A stretch of DNA of 64,000 nt, from assembly GCF_030463565.1 (NCBI RefSeq), contig NC_134649.1:1126001-1190000 (forward strand), in the 5' to 3' direction. The stretch comes from Pelecanus crispus. Lineage: Eukaryota > Chordata > Aves > Pelecaniformes > Pelecanidae. A program made the position numbers and the translations under genes. Below, in pieces: positions 36,701 to 51,700 of this stretch. The notes beneath the pieces were generated by a model. It saw only the letters and a list, made by a program, of their open reading frames with translations, ran no database searches and was not told where the DNA came from. The stretch's first letter is position 1; every line of letters begins with the position of its first letter.

Positions 36701-39700
36701 CTTTTCCCGATCAGTTAAGTCTGGGCACACTTCGCTGAAGAGAATCAAGTTAATTATTATTTTAGGCTTGTGTTTACACACCCTGCCCTGAGGAAATGCC
36801 TGCGGGAGGAGGACTGCCCAGCACTCACATTTGTTCACTCCATCCAAAAGGCAAAGCTGAAGATTTACCTACGGTGGCCAAAGCAAACAACTGCCCGGGG
36901 AAATTCTCCTGCAATTCAGTGCTTGCTCTCCTGCCCATCCGCAGCTGTGTTTAAAACACTCCATAAACTACAATTGCACTTCTGCCACAAAACTCATGTC
37001 AAACACAAACCCGGCTCTTGACCCGGGACCGAGATTACACAGCGCTGCTTTAAACAGCTCGATAGCATGTGCTAAAAACAACGTGCCCAAGGAAGAAGCT
37101 GGGCAGAAAGCACATCTGGGCTCATTAGAGAGCCTGCTCCCGCAGCTTTCAGATCTCCTCAAGCCATTGAAAAGCGGCTGCCCCTGGAACACGGCTCACA
37201 AAGCCCTTTTCTCTCCCCATCCCAGGGCACTCTGACACCTGAGCAAGCCGGAGGCTCTGGCTGCATCCAGTACAACAGCGATTTGGCGACCAAGGGGACA
37301 TCTGGGGAGCAGATGGGTCAGCCCAGGAATCAGGGGATGGACAAGGCTGCTCCTCCGTCAGTGCCTGGGTGCTTCCAGGCGAGAGCCAGCACCGGCAGGC
37401 TGGGGGAGGCAGGCTCCGACTGGGCACAGATCAAAAATGGCTCATGGAACGCAATGGGGTGATAAACAGCAGCAGGATTTTTCGAAACGACTCTGAATCA
37501 GGCTCAAAGAATGCCTGTTTTTCTTTTCTGTCATTAAAGGACACTGGGTGTGTTTTACATCTACAAGCGTGGAGCCTTTGCTCTTCGAGTCACATTGCAA
37601 CCGCTCTCTGCCTGCACGGAGCAGGAGCGACTTACACGTGGAGGGAGAGAGAGCAAACTCTGCCCCTCCAGAGGCGTTTGCTGCCCAGCCGGCTGCATAA
37701 CCCCGTGAAATGAATCCCCGGAGTGTTTCAAAAGCACATTGCTCAGACCGATAACCGCATAACGGCACGGTTTTGCCGTGCCATGCAGACAGGGGTAGCA
37801 CCGCAGCATCCAGATGATGGGCCCCGGCTTTACGGGGCGAAAAGGAAGCGTTGGGTTCCTCTCCTAAACGGGGTCTGGGGGAGCTCCGGGGGAGCAAGCG
37901 CTCGCTTACGTGGGGTTGCTGCACTGCCTCTCCGCGCTCTGCACGCCCGCGCCGCAGCTGCGTGAGCAGGCAGCCCACGAGCTCCAGGAGCCCCAGCCAC
38001 CGTCGATGGCGTCGGGACGGTAACCCACGGGCACGCACTCGCCGTTGAAGCACCACTGCAAAGGGACAAGCCAGAAGAACGCAAGGTTTAAGGACGCAGT
38101 AATTGATGTTGAGTCAGAGAGCCCGGCCATGGAGAGCACTGAAGCCCAGCACCCGTATTGCCCCGTGAAAATCCACGCTTTGCTCGCACGGAGGTGCCTG
38201 GGGGTCAGCTGAGCTCTGCCAGAGGCCGGCGCACCTCTAAGCGATGGGAAACTCAGAGATGTTGGGCTGTCTGAGGGTTTGTCCGAGGCAGCGTACCCAA
38301 ACCTCCACCGAGACCCCTCAGCGAGGGGATTCGTAGCCCGATCTCAGCCCAGAGGGAAGAGTCAGCGAGGCATAGCCACGGACAAAGGCACGGCGGGAGG
38401 TTTCGCAGGGAGCGGCGGCTAAGCCTGGGGTCAGCCCCAGTGCTCTGGGGCCAGGGTTTTGGGAGGTGGCACTAAACCTCGCGAGGAGAGATGTCTACAG
38501 ATATTTTTATAGTTTTATGCTACCTTGAGCAGGAAAACCCTGTTCTGGTGTGTCACCCACGCAAGGGTGACCGGAGCTGGCTGCAGACAGCTGGTTCCCT
38601 CCGCACCCTGTGCAGCACCCGCCGAGCTGCTGCGGGTGCTGCCGGACCCCCGTGCAGCAGAGCGGGGAGAGGTGCGTCCCGTGCCGGGGGGCAGGACCCG
38701 GAGGCGAGCACCCACCACCGCAGCAGACAGAGAGCAGAACAAGCCTTGTGCTCTCCTGCCATGGTATTTAACTGCGGGTTTCTCTTCTCAAGGCATTTTC
38801 AGCTTCACTGCAGGCAGTGCCTCCCCGGCAGCGGTGGGTGCTTGGCCAGAGCCAGGGCAGCGAGCCGAGCCCGTCCCCGTGTGCCGGAGTCTGTGAAACT
38901 CCCACGTGTGCGGGACAAGGAGCTGCGGAGGGGACGGTTCCCCATTACCTTGTTCTCCCCGCACGCCGTGCCGTCGACGGCAGCGTCCAGCTTGGAGTGG
39001 CACGTGTTCCCCACCGTGCACCACAGCGTGTTGCAGACGCTCTGCAGAAAACACAGTTGCACGGGACACGCTTACCACACCGGCCAACCCATCGGCACAA
39101 ATCTAACTCGGAGGGAGAGGATCGCCCCGTGCAATGCCCCCCGCCCCCAGAGAGCCCCTCGGAGCCATGCGAGCCCGTGTTACGTCGAGGGGGACCCTGG
39201 CTTACGTCCATGTTGTCGCAGAAGGTGGAGTAGGTGCCGTACTGCAGCCGGCACTGGTGTCCCACATCGTAGAGGACTCCTGGGGGCACCAAGGGGTAGT
39301 CCAGCACCTCCCGGGCAGGGGGGTCATCCAGGCACAGCCCCCAGCCCCGGCTGAAAGAGAGAGGTCAGAGCAGCATCACCACCAGCCCGGCACAGCCCAA
39401 CAGCGCTCCAGCAGCTGCTAACGGAGGAACCGAACAGCTCATTAATGTCCCACCACAATGAGAAGCAATTAGGATTTCCAGCCGGTATGATCCTGGCTCT
39501 CAAATCAATGCTGGAGCCGCTCCAATGCGCCGACAGGCACGTGCGGGTACCTGCTTTTTGGGGTGGGTGCCCGCTCCCAGAGCAATCGCCCCGCGGCCCC
39601 CAGGCACGGCGGGTTATGGGGAAGGCAAAGGGGCAAAGGCGGCAGCGGCTTCTCCACGCAGCTGCTGGGCCGGTGCCTTGCACGCTCCCCCTTTTCCCCC

Positions 39701-42700
39701 GTGACGCCCCTGTCCCTCTGACGGAAAGCCAGAAACATCATTTTCCCTGGGAATAATCTGCTGGATTTTTGCTTTGTGAACAGGTCATCAGCTCAGTCCT
39801 CAGTCGGGACCCTGCTTTTGCCATTCAAGGTGAAGGGTTTCGCTGAACAAACATTTCATTGCTGAGAAACACATGCTGTCCCCGCGTCCGTACATCACGC
39901 CGACCCCAGAAACGTCCCCGCGGACCCCGCAACCCGTGTGTCAATGCCCTGCTAATAAAGTAGATTGTCAGCAGCAAGACGCGCTCGCCCTCGTATTTGC
40001 CGCTACAAACAGTGCTCAAACTGCTGGACAGGACGTCTTTAGAAAAGAGAGATTAAAACCAAGGCATCAAGGCGGCCGGTGGCAGGCAGCCAGGCTGCGG
40101 GAGCCACGAGGGACGTCCCTGGCCGCCTCTCTCTGCTTTTTGCTACGATACTTCACAAACACACAAAAAATTGTCACTAGTTTAGCTTTCGGTGTTGATT
40201 TAAACAAACTTGTTTCCAGCAAGGCAAAGCCTCCGGCGAGGGTTTCTCAGCAGATTAGATTACTTGGGCTTGTTGTGATTGGGAACAGGTCTAAATTAAC
40301 TCGAAACAAGATTCCTTTTTAGCCCAAACCAGCCACACAGAAACAAGGGCCAGCAGCACGGGAGTACTCCTGCTTTGGGCCGCCGGCAGTGCCACGGGGC
40401 GATGCCCGGCAGAACCGGCACCCGTCCTCCCTTCCCAGCCCGCCCCAGTGAGGTCCACGCTGGACACCCGCAACGAGTCGCTCGGCTGAGACAGCCCCTG
40501 AAAATACCACCTATATATATTTTTATAACAGCTTCCCTATTGGAAAAAAAAATGTAAACAGGTTGCTTTCAGCAGCCCAGGGGCTCGAAAGTCCCTGTTT
40601 TTCTTTAAAAATGTATTTTCTTTAAAAATGGAAAGAATGCTATCTTTACTGGGGAAAGCCCAGGCTTAAGCACTGTGCTCCTGCGTGGGCTACACGCGCG
40701 ATACTGGTGCTCTGGACTAGTTCACCGATGGTCTACTCAGGTACCAGCACACGGGGCCCCGCACGTCACCCCAAAACCGCCCCCTGCCCCTCCTCACCCT
40801 CTGGTCTGCTCGAGGCACCTTCTGTCTTGCCCCAGCTTACGGGAGAGGTCTCTGTCCCAGTATGGGGAGTGATTTAGATTTGCTATCAGCTTTCCAGCGC
40901 TGTGCTCAAAATCTATTTCTTCATTAGATATTTTACAATCGTCCTACTGGTCTCGCCAACTGGCCAAAACGCACTACCAAGCCAGCAAAAATTGGCACGA
41001 GTTTCCCTCTGGCTTTGCAGGGATACGCAATAAACCACACCGCAGTAAAAACGCAGGGGGGTCTGCGCTGCGTCTGCCTGTTTCAGCCCGTGCGTTAATG
41101 AGCTGGATGACGGAGTGGATGGTATGGTGATTAAATCCCCATATGCGAACAGGCTGGGAGGATCTGCGGATACATTTGAGAGCAGGATTAAAATTCCAAA
41201 AGCTCTCGGAGAACTGGAGGAAGGGTCCAAAAAGCCAGGATGGAATTCAATAAAAAGAGAGGCAAGGGTTGGAGCTCGGGAAGCATCAGCTGCACGAACA
41301 GGGGAGCTGGCAGGGCCGGCAGAGGAGCGATGCAGCAGGCAGGGCTGCAAAGCAGGGGAAGAGCAGCCGTCCCCAGGCTGCGGGAAGCGGGGCATCGGCT
41401 GGAAGGAGCCCATGGGAGGAGGATGGCAGATGACCTCCAGCACCGTGCAAAGAGGCTGACAAACTGGTTGTCTGATCTAGAGAAAAGAGTGAAGGGAGAC
41501 GAGACAGCCTGCAGCTGTGCCGAGGCTGCTGCTGGGATGGAGGGAGGCTGCTCCACGCCATCGTGTGCAGGCAGGGCACCCACGAGATACCGGAGCCTCT
41601 TCTACAAGGGTATTCCACCAGCCGGGCTGGGAAAGAGCTCACGGCACGGTGAGGGGCGGAGAGCAAAGAGCCTCGCAGCACCTTCTGACTCCTCTGAGGG
41701 TTAGAGAGGAAAATCACAGAACGCCAAAAAGGCTTCATCCGGGTCCGGAGCAGGGAGCGGCAGAGCGGTGCCTCCGCCGCAGGAGCATCACCGCCCGCCC
41801 TGCACCGGCCTCCTCGTTAGCCCGACCAAGGGATGCGCGTTCCCCTGGGGGACACCACCACCACAGCAGGGAGGGGACCTCTGCCATCGCCCCGGGTGTC
41901 CGGGCGGACCAAGACCCGCAGCCTCGCCCGGGGGGTCGCCCAGCCCCAGCTGCACCCGGGGCCTGACCCGCAGCACCGGGGCCGTGCCGCTGTCGGCGAT
42001 GGGAATCATTTTCAGACGCTTAATCGTTCAGCAGCACTTGTAAATTAATATTCTTTTGTAAAATAATAATATTTTGTAAAATAATAATCATCACCTGAGA
42101 GTGCTTTTTTTTTTTTTTTAAACCACGAGAGCTGTTCCAAGCGCATCCAGCAACCCCAGGTCAGCAGGGTCTCATTTTCTGGCTCACGTCTTCCCCTTCT
42201 CCTGCCAACATCGTGTTATAATGCACTCACGTCTGCGCTGGCAACCGGCCTCTCCCTCGCCTGGGGGATGTCGTCGCCGGTGGAAGACGCCTGCCAGGCT
42301 CTGCTCCGCTCTTAAGGAAGAGCTGCCCCTTCTGGGGGGAGCACAGAGACCAAAACCCAGTTGGAGAAGCATCCAGCTCCTTTGTTTCTTCCCCATCGCA
42401 GCTCGTAGCAGCCCAAGGTCATTGCAAGCAGGAAATTCTTAATCCAAAAGTGAAGGTTAAAAGCAGAGGGCCAAGAAAGCTGCGGATACGAGAAAGCTCC
42501 ATTCCACTGAAAGCCATAAATCAACAACAATCCACCCTGCGCGGGGGCCAAGCCCACGTGTTCCAGGCTGGGATTGAGAAATGGGAGCTCAGCCCCAGGC
42601 AGCCTCCCCGCCGTGGAACTGCCGGCCCCTCGCCCGGCTCTCCCCGTCGCCGTTTCTTGCCCATGCTCTCACTGTTTTCTAACCTTCCCGTAGCAAGGAA

Positions 42701-45700
42701 AGAGAATGTTTCTCCAGTGCAAGCCACTGGCTGACAAACGCAAATCTCTGGGCCACGTTCCTAGGAACTTAGTAACAACAGGCTGAAGAATCAGCCATGG
42801 GGTGCTAAAAATAAACAGATGCACGGAAGAATTTGGCTCGGCCTCGTTTCCTCACGTGATGCCCTCTGCCTACAGGCAAACATCATCTGCCCCTTGCAGA
42901 GCGCCGAAGAAAACTGCACGGAGCCTCGAAGAGAACCACTCCGGCTTTATTTGTCCAAGCCACAACCCCTGGGCCACCGCCCAACGCTCGTGGCTGCTTT
43001 TGTGTTCAAACCCCCCTCCTTCACGGCAAGGAGCGAGGCCACCGAGCGCGATAAAAGCATCCCCGCGCGCCCTGGGGCTGACTTGTGAGCGCCGTCGCTG
43101 GGTCAGCCCCCGGCTGCAGACCCAAGCCCCGAGCCACCCCCTGCACCCCGCGAGCGAGGGAGAAGAGGAAGGGAGGACTTACTCGAGGAATCGTGTGATG
43201 TACTCCCGGCTGCAGCGGGACCAGGTGAGTGGGGACGTGTCATACAGGAGCTGTGGAGACATGATGAAAGGTCTTTTCCCAACTGGCTCACAGTCATTGC
43301 TGCTTCCATCATGCTGAATCCCAAAACTGTGTAAGAGCACAGCCCCACAAAGGAGAGGTGAGCCGCACGCCGCTACAACCGCGCAGCCTCTCTGCTTTCC
43401 AGCACAACGACGCGCGACGCCGGACATCGCAAAACCGTCCCAGCTCCGCGGGGACCCGGTCATTGATGGGCACCAGGGGATCTGGCCATGTGGGACATTT
43501 TAGTGATGCCAGGGACGCTGCCCCGAGCTTTGTCCCATGCTTTTATTTCAGCTTTCTTACTGAAAACTCAGCCGAGAAAAAGGTAGTGAGAATGTCGAAC
43601 AAGATCAAGTTAATTAAACTTATTGGGTACGTGTTTTGACCGTACGAAGGTATCTATTATGAACTATAACGTTCAATTGATCTTGTCAACGTTTAATTGA
43701 AATCAGGGCAAGCCAAATTGTGTCGCTGATTCTATATGCGGACCCTATTTTAAAACTTCTTAACGGGCAACCCTCTTCTCCAAAACCTTCAGCATCAGCA
43801 ACACAGGATAATACAGAAATGCAATTTGTCCAGGTTGCCTTGGATTATGTGATTTTCACTGAACCTGGGGCAACCAAAAACGTAACAGGGTAAATCCCCC
43901 CGGAAGCAGAGGAAGGTTTGCGCCAGTGAGGAACCGCTCAGCAATCTTCTCCCAACTTCCACCCGTGCCTTCTCGAGCCCTGACTGAGCAGCGCAGAGCA
44001 GAGGTCAGAGGAGAGAGGAGGAAGCCGGTGGTACCTGTGTCCGAGCTCATGGGCCACGGTGAAGGCCAGGGGCAGCCCCGTGTCCTCGTTGATGTTGCAG
44101 CTCCGGTGGGGCTGGCACATCCCCGCCACGTGGGACAGCCCCAGGGTCTCGCAGGGTCTGTTCATCGCCGCGCAGATGTCCTTCCTTGGGCGACGGAGAC
44201 AACGAACACACAGACAGAGCAAAGAGGGGGTGTGAAAGCGGCACGACCCAACGCGAGGCGCGGGAAGGAGCAGGGGACGCGTCCCAGCCCACGGAGGAAG
44301 ACACGCGGACGCCAGCCAAACAGAAGCGAGAATGGAGACATCCAACGTCTTTCCGCAACGGAAAGATTTACGACGTTTCCCTTCCCCTTTACTCTCCCGG
44401 TATCCCCGGCTTATTATTACGCTTGATAAATGGGAACTGCTAGCCAACCTGGCTACGTTTATTCCATTGTACAAATAAAGCTGATGCTGGGAATAATTAA
44501 GCAATTACTACATTGCTTGGGGAAGCACATCCCAGGGGTGCTGTGGTCCAGGGCAGAGGAGCTCCGGCCACCCAGGACAAACAACTCCACTGAAGTACAC
44601 GGCCTTAAGTGCCTTATTCCTGCTACAAAGCAAACTTCCTGAAGAAGATAAAACTGTTGCTGCTTGTGAATCATCACGCAAACCACCACAATACTGCCAA
44701 CAGCCAAGCTGCTGCAGCCTGAAACCATTAAACTACGTTTTGACTGCAAGGTATATAAACTTGGCCAGAGGCATGAATTCCTGCGAGCTTCATGGGAGGC
44801 CAGGGGCCTTCTCAGAGGCTCCTCTGCCAATCCCAGCATCCGCCTCCAAGGAAAAAAGGGGAATTAATCCCTGTCTACATCTCCTGGGAGGATCCAGCCA
44901 CGCTGGGGCTTGGCAATAGGGCCACGGTGAAAACCTGGTTCGGAAACTTCAACTGCTAGTCAACTGGGAGCTGTCTCCAGGTTTAAACCCAAGATCCGAG
45001 ACCAGTTCCAGCCATTAGGACCAGGTTAGCCTCAGATTTCATGTTACATGTCTTACGTGCAGGTGTCCAGGCAGGGCTCGGGCATGGAGAGCGAGATTTC
45101 AGCAGCTCCCGCTGAGATTTCCTCTGGCCGCCCATCCGCCCCGCTGCCTGCGGCCGGCAGACGCATTTCCAGCTGCCAGCGCAGCACCTACAGCGTAAGG
45201 TTAGCACATGGGCACGATACCTTGTGAGCAGGACCGCCACGTCGTGATGCAGGGGATGGGAATCTCCTTTAACGTTGATGCTCTTCTGCCATTTGCAAAA
45301 GCTTTTCAAGGTGTTGTCTGCGTGGTGGGAGATTTTCAGATCCTCCTGCCAACGTAATGAAAAGGCTGCTGTCATATCGGTGCCGCATCTGTTTGGGTTT
45401 TAGTGGGGAGGGGCTGTCTGGGTTTTAGGGTGCAGTGGGGAGGGGGTCTGATCTCAGACACATCAGAGCGAAATCGGGAGTAACTGCCGTCCAGATGGAA
45501 TCGCTCCGTATTTATAGGCTGTAGGCTGGGCGGGAATACAGCCCTTTTCTGCTTGCTTTTCATCTGTGATTCAATCGAAACATTAAAATCCTCCGATACC
45601 GGGGGTTAAAATATCCGGGGAAAATATCCCGCCCTGGCTGACGGGGAAGGACGCAGCTGGGGAGCCCGTCTGAGCGGCGTCAGGCTCCCTGAGCCACCGC

Positions 45701-48700
45701 TGCAGCTGGGAGCACAACCAAGCAGCGAGTCACAGCCCCCCGCTACCGGCGGCGATGCCGAGGTATCATAAATTATTCTAAGGATCAGACTCCACAGCTC
45801 CTCCGACCGTGCCGCCCTCCCGACTGTACCAGGGCTGCAGCCCGCACTGAAGACATGGAAGCAAGGCACGGGCGCCTGCATTTATCTTACGCGAATGCAT
45901 CCAGGCCATAAAAACAGCGCAAGAGAGAGCTTACGGGCTTTCGAGGGCAGCTCCCCGTGTATCCCAGCCCGGCTGCCAGGAGGGGAGCGGGAGTCACCGT
46001 GTTTTCTTTTTACCTCTTCGTCCTCCAGCAGAATGAGTCGCACTATGGCAATGTTGATGGGGTTCCCGATGCTGGCGTGGTGGAACAGACCCGCCACCTG
46101 CGACACGCAAAAGCCGGAGAAATAAAGCCCAAAAAAGATCCCGCCCGGTGCCGCTGCTCCTGGTAAGTACATCTGCAGGGGAACGTGGGCTCGAGGGGAA
46201 GCTGCTGAAGGATGTTGACAACATCTCGGGGAATTCCCCAAAATGAAAGACAAGACCAGCTGCAGACCTGGACTAAAGCATTTGGAGTGCGACGATACCC
46301 ATTTAAAATTGATATAATCTGTGTAGCACATTGAAACTCAACCAGGAATGCCAAGGGCGACACCTCTGCTTTCACTCCTAATGGAAGTGTTTAACGTCTC
46401 AAAGGAAGCCTGTGCTCTCTGGGCGCCTTCACCGACCCCCAGAAAGCCAGGGATGTTACTGTGAGGTCCTCTGCCCACTCCCACCCTCTTTTCTGGCCAC
46501 CGACCAGAGCCCTGCTCTGGAATGCGGACCCCACAGCAGCAGCAAAGTGAACAGACTAAACCAACTCCTGCCGACGCCTCCGCTTGTCTCACGGCGCTAG
46601 CAACCTCCCCCGGATTCCCAGTGGAGACCACCACAACCTGGTGCTCCTTCCCTTCACTGTCCCCAGCAGCACCTTCCCGGGAAAGCCGTTCGCGTCTCTC
46701 CTGCTAACCGGGCTAGTGCCGGCACCGGCTCCGACGGCAGCTGCCCCGGAGCGCTGCCTCCGCGGGCACGGCCAGCCCCAAGCCCCAGGGAGCCTGAGCC
46801 GAAGCTCGCAGCTCCCCGCGGGTCTCTCCTCCCGCGGGAGGGTTTCCTCGTCACGCAGAGGGCGGTGGGTGGCCCTCGTGCAGGCTTCGGGGTGGTTGCA
46901 GCTTCAGCTGCGTCCCCGCGCCCAAGCTGCCTGCACGCCTGCCCGGGGAGAGGCACGGAGGCGGTGCCGTGACCGCCACCTCCCCACCACCCACCGCCCC
47001 CGGTCCCTGGCGCAGGGGTGCAGGAGGAGCAGCCCTGCCCTTGGGGCATCTCCGCGGGAGGCCACGTGGGAGGCCACGTTATCCATCCCCACGGTGGGAA
47101 GGAGAAGGGAACAGCCCTTGAGCCCGTGGGAAGGGGAAACCGCCGGCTGAGCTGCTCCCACCCGCACGGGCATTGCTCGTGCTTGCCTCGGGCTTGCTCA
47201 CACCGACCCGTCCTCCAGCGGCGGATGGAGCGCCGAGCAACGCAGAAAAGCCGACGTGCGGGTGGGAAGAGCCTGTCTGGTGAGAGGTTTGCTCAGGTCC
47301 CACCGGGGATGAGTCCTGGCAAGCCCGCTGGGCTTTATGTCTCACAGCCGCGTCCCCAGGGACCTGGCGGCTCTGCCGCCGAGAGGACCAGGACTCACCA
47401 TGTTCATCACGGTCAGCACGTACTTCTCTATGTTCTCACTCCTGTGGTATTCTATCATCTTGGTGTCTGCCACCACCAGTGTTTCCACCCACTTCTCCTT
47501 GCTGATGGAGCGCTGCTTTATTCTTCTCTTCCTGTGCTGCTTCTGTTCCCATCTTTCCCTCCGCTTCTCAGACCTCTCCAGGCTTTCCTGAGATTCTGAG
47601 GGATTAAAGGGGGAAAAAGGACTTGGGGTTTTTTTTTTCCCCCCAAAAATGTCTGCAACTTTGGTAAAATATCATCAAGGCCTTTTTTCTTTTTAAATTC
47701 AAAGAAATAAACTTTTGGTGTCGAGAAGGAGGCTCCACATAGACCCATAACCTACGTGTATTTTGCTGTGCTGTATGTTCCAAAAAAATCACTGGGGGCT
47801 GAAGACTCTGACCTCAGTCTGTTGCACAGCAGCGTTAGCGTGATAGAAAATAAATAAATAAATAAAGCATTTGAAGTGATGTCTCTGACTGGAACAGGGT
47901 TTGCAATATTCCACGAGGAACACGGAGCCTCCCAGAGCGGAGCGCTTAGGGTTTGTATTGACATATGAATTTATAGGCAACCCTGCAGAGACGCTTGAGC
48001 ATGTACCACTGAGAACCAACCCCGGTGGCTCGAGGTTTCTGATTATCATCACAAATCTGCATTTTGCAGGGAGAGACAGTTCCCCAACACGAGAAACTCT
48101 GCACCCCTAAAGCTGGACTGATGTCTTGAGCCAAATCCCGACGATCACCAGCGTCCTGGGCAAGACCGAGATATTGCAGGACCGCGCAGAGATTTCCTCG
48201 GCCACATGGAGACTGAACTCTGCTCCTTCCCGGGGAGAAACAACGGGAACATTTACTGGGCTGAAAAGAGACAGGAGGCGGAGGAGAGCTCGGATGCTCC
48301 TCACGCACACCAGCAACTGGGAATTCTCATGTGGAGACTTTTCCTGTGACGCTGCTCCAAGATCAAGGTCAGGGTCAGCCCCAAGCTGGGTAAAGGCTTT
48401 ACAAACCACATCCCACACAGTGGGAATTGCTTTTATGACCAGTTTCTAAGGGCTCAGCCTTACTTTGTTAACAATGGACTTTTACATTTTATGGACTATA
48501 CTGTACTTTAGCTGTGAAAGAGCGTTTTATCCCCCAGCCTGAAAAAATCCCAAGTATCTGGATAATTTGACGAACTGCCAATACCACTGCGACGGCTTAA
48601 TCGCAACAGCTTCCTTGGAGCTCGTTTCCATTGTGTCCTGGCTGCAAAGCTTCCAGGTGGGACGTGAAGGTACCGCAGAGAGGATGGGTGCAGAGGGCTC

Positions 48701-51700
48701 CCAGGATCCCAGCGGCATTTTCCCTTGGAGACCCCTCTTAACCACTCGCCCAGCGGTACACACAGCCTGCGCTGCCTATTGACAGAAGCCAAAGAACACC
48801 TCGCAGCCTAACACCATCTGGCCGTGTGGTGTTTTGGAAGGAAAACCAGCAATACACCAGTACAAAACGAAAGGCGTGCAGTAATTAAAATCCTACTGAC
48901 TTTTGGTTTCCTTTCCAGGGCATACACATCGCATCCGCTTTGCTCGCTCAGCCTGCAGTAGAGATCCACGTGCATTACACCCGGGCCAGATTACACCCGG
49001 TGAAATTCATTTACAATTGTCCTGGTTTCGGCTAAACCGCGACAACAATGAATAGACTTCAAAGTCTAGAAGGAGCCATTATGATTATTACCATAGATTA
49101 AATAATTAATTTAGATTAGTGGAAGAATGCCTAAAGATAACCATATTATAGGGGAAAAAAAAAAGTTTCCAAAAGCAGAGAGCTCTAGGAAATGTGCAAA
49201 ACAAGATGCACCGCCTGGAAGATGCAGCCTCACTGATGCGGACGAGGAGTAAAGCGCCTGGGAGCTGCTGGGGATGCGCTGAATTCCTCATCACTTGAAA
49301 TCTTGGGTTTGGAAGTTTTTCCAACCCATCTGCTCTAGGCAGAGGAGGAGGAACCGGCACGCACTCTCTGCCCCGCGGCAGAAAGACTCCCGGGGCAGCG
49401 ACCGGGTTTCACTGCAAAAGTCCAATGCCCCGGCAGGTCAGAAACCGATGTTTGCAAGGAAATGAAAACAAATACTCAGCCTCCACGCCACAAGACGTTT
49501 GCAGCAGGGCCGGGAGGAAACGATGAGAGCGAGAGGCCTGCGGTTCGGCACAGCGCTGCGTCGCGCACGTGAGGAACATAAGCAAATACGGAAAAATTGG
49601 CAGGAGGGAAAAAAAAAAAACCAAACCACCCCAATCCTGCGCTCTGCAGCGATTCCCGTGACTTGCGGGCTCCGGTCGTTAATGGCACAAACCCACCGCC
49701 TGGCGCTCAGCCAGCGAGCTCTCCCGACGGAAAACACGAACGAGCCCTCCCGCAATAAAAGCGCCGGTGGGAACGGTTGCGTGGGCACCCCCGGGGCCAC
49801 GGGGCTGTCCCCCCACCAGCAGCTCCAGGCCATCGGACGCCCACCCACCGGCGGCATCGCGGCACCGCCGACCGCGCGCCTCCCACGCCAAATGCCGCCC
49901 CGCAGCAGGACGCCGCACGGTCCGTCCCCTCCCCGCTGCTGGCTCAGCTTTTAGGGTCCGAGGGTTTTCTTTCTTGCCAGCCTACACGGCGAGAGGGACC
50001 TCCAGCCCAATTGGCAAAACTCAGAGCAATCGGTGTCACTGATGGATGCTGGGAGCTTAAGGCGGGAGACAAATACCAGGTTTAAGACTAATGAGTCAAC
50101 CTTAGTGATTCCTAGTTTTTACTTTCATTAAAAAACAATCCAGCCACCAAGCCAGGAAACATGAAATTATTCCTCTCCCTTTTATTGGTTTAGTGGTGGA
50201 CTTGGTAGCGTAGGTTAATGGTTGGACTGGGTGATCTTAAAGGGCTTTTCCAACCTCAACGATTCGATGATTCTGTGAGTCTGCAGAGGCGACGCAGGGG
50301 GCTAAGGAATGGCACCGCTCCCTTTATCTTTCTACCACGTGCTTCAAACTTCCAGAACTCAAGATACCAATCCCGGGATGAGCTACTGGCTCCTCACAAA
50401 ATGCAAGAGAAAGGGGACCATACCTCGCACGCCACAGGTTTCCCGTGGAGCTGGTGGCCTCCTGCCTTGCTCTGCCCCGTGCTCGGGCGCCTGGCGCTTG
50501 TATATTCTGTGGGGCTGCGCCGCTCCATCCTCCTGAAAGCCGCTGGACACTGGTTCGATGAAATAGTCCTCGTTCATGAGCCGAAACACGCCTTTCTGGC
50601 AGGGAAAGACAAAGTTGTCACCGTGAAGCCATCTGCATCTAGCACAGACTCACACCGAAGCACCTGGGAATGGGAGAGGGTTTGCCAGATTCTCCAGGAA
50701 GGAAGAGGTCTTCTCTAAAGAAACTGTTTTTACGGATATTTTGAGCTCTAAACTCCCCGACAAAAGAAAACAAGCCAGCCTGGAGTGATCACTAGGAAAG
50801 CAAAAAGCTCAAGGGCCGCCATCGCAAAGCGCAGATGGGTGGTGAACCCAGCGGGTGCCTGACAGTGACGTGCTCCGGGACGGCAGGGACGCCGACACGC
50901 AGAAATGCCTTCTCCAGAGAAGCAGGGCACAGCGGCGCGCAGGGTCTGGGGCTGTGCCCCCCCCCGTGCTCAGCCACCTCTCTCCGTCCTTCCTGGAGAC
51001 GCCCTGGGGAGCGCGGGCAGACAGCCCAGAGGTCGGCTCTGACCACAGTGCAGCAGCGCTGCTGTGAGCGTTGCACAGACGTGTTTTCCCAAGGATATCC
51101 TCGCCACACGCAGCCAGTTGCTTCTGGCCTTTCGCACAGCCTAAGCACCACTGTTGTGAACCATCGGGTTACGGACTTCAAAGAACCATTGAATCGTTGA
51201 GGTTGGAAAAGCCCTTTAAGATCACCCAGTCCAACCAGTAACCTACACTGCCAAGTCTACTCTAAGCCAATCAAGGGTAGACCAGACTGAACCATGTCCC
51301 CAAGTGCCACCTCTGCCCGTTTTTTGAACCCCTCCAGGGATGGGGACTCCCCCACCTCTCTGGGCAGCCTGTTCCAATGCTTGACCACCCTTTCCGTAAA
51401 GAAATTTTTCCTAATTTCCAACCTAAACCTCCCCTGGCGCAGCTTGAGCCCATTTCCTCTCGTCCTATTGCTGTTCCTTGGGAGAAGAGCCCGACCCCCC
51501 TCCCTGCCCCCTCCTGCCAGGAGCTGCAGAGCGATGAGGGCTCCCCTCAGCCTCCTCTTCTCCAGGCTGAACACCCCCAGCTCCCTCAGCCGCTCCCCAC
51601 CAGCCCTGTGCTCCAGACCCTGCCCCAGCTCCGCTGCCCTTCTCTGGACACGCTCCAGCACCCCAATGTCCTCCTTGTGCTGCGGGGCCCACAACTGGAC

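Larger units (their letters stand above)
35203..37909 (-). other. ADAMTS7: ADAMTS7 intron 11
   Basis: Contains two abutting CR1 fragments in opposite orientation (35229-35788) at its 3' end. The rest is unique-looking. Confidence 0.85.
47596..50423 (-). other. ADAMTS7: ADAMTS7 intron 3
   Basis: Contains a TAAA microsatellite (about 47847-47866), an LTR remnant with an exact target duplication (49018-49044) and a CR1 tail fragment (50096-50280). No gene seen. Confidence 0.85.
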
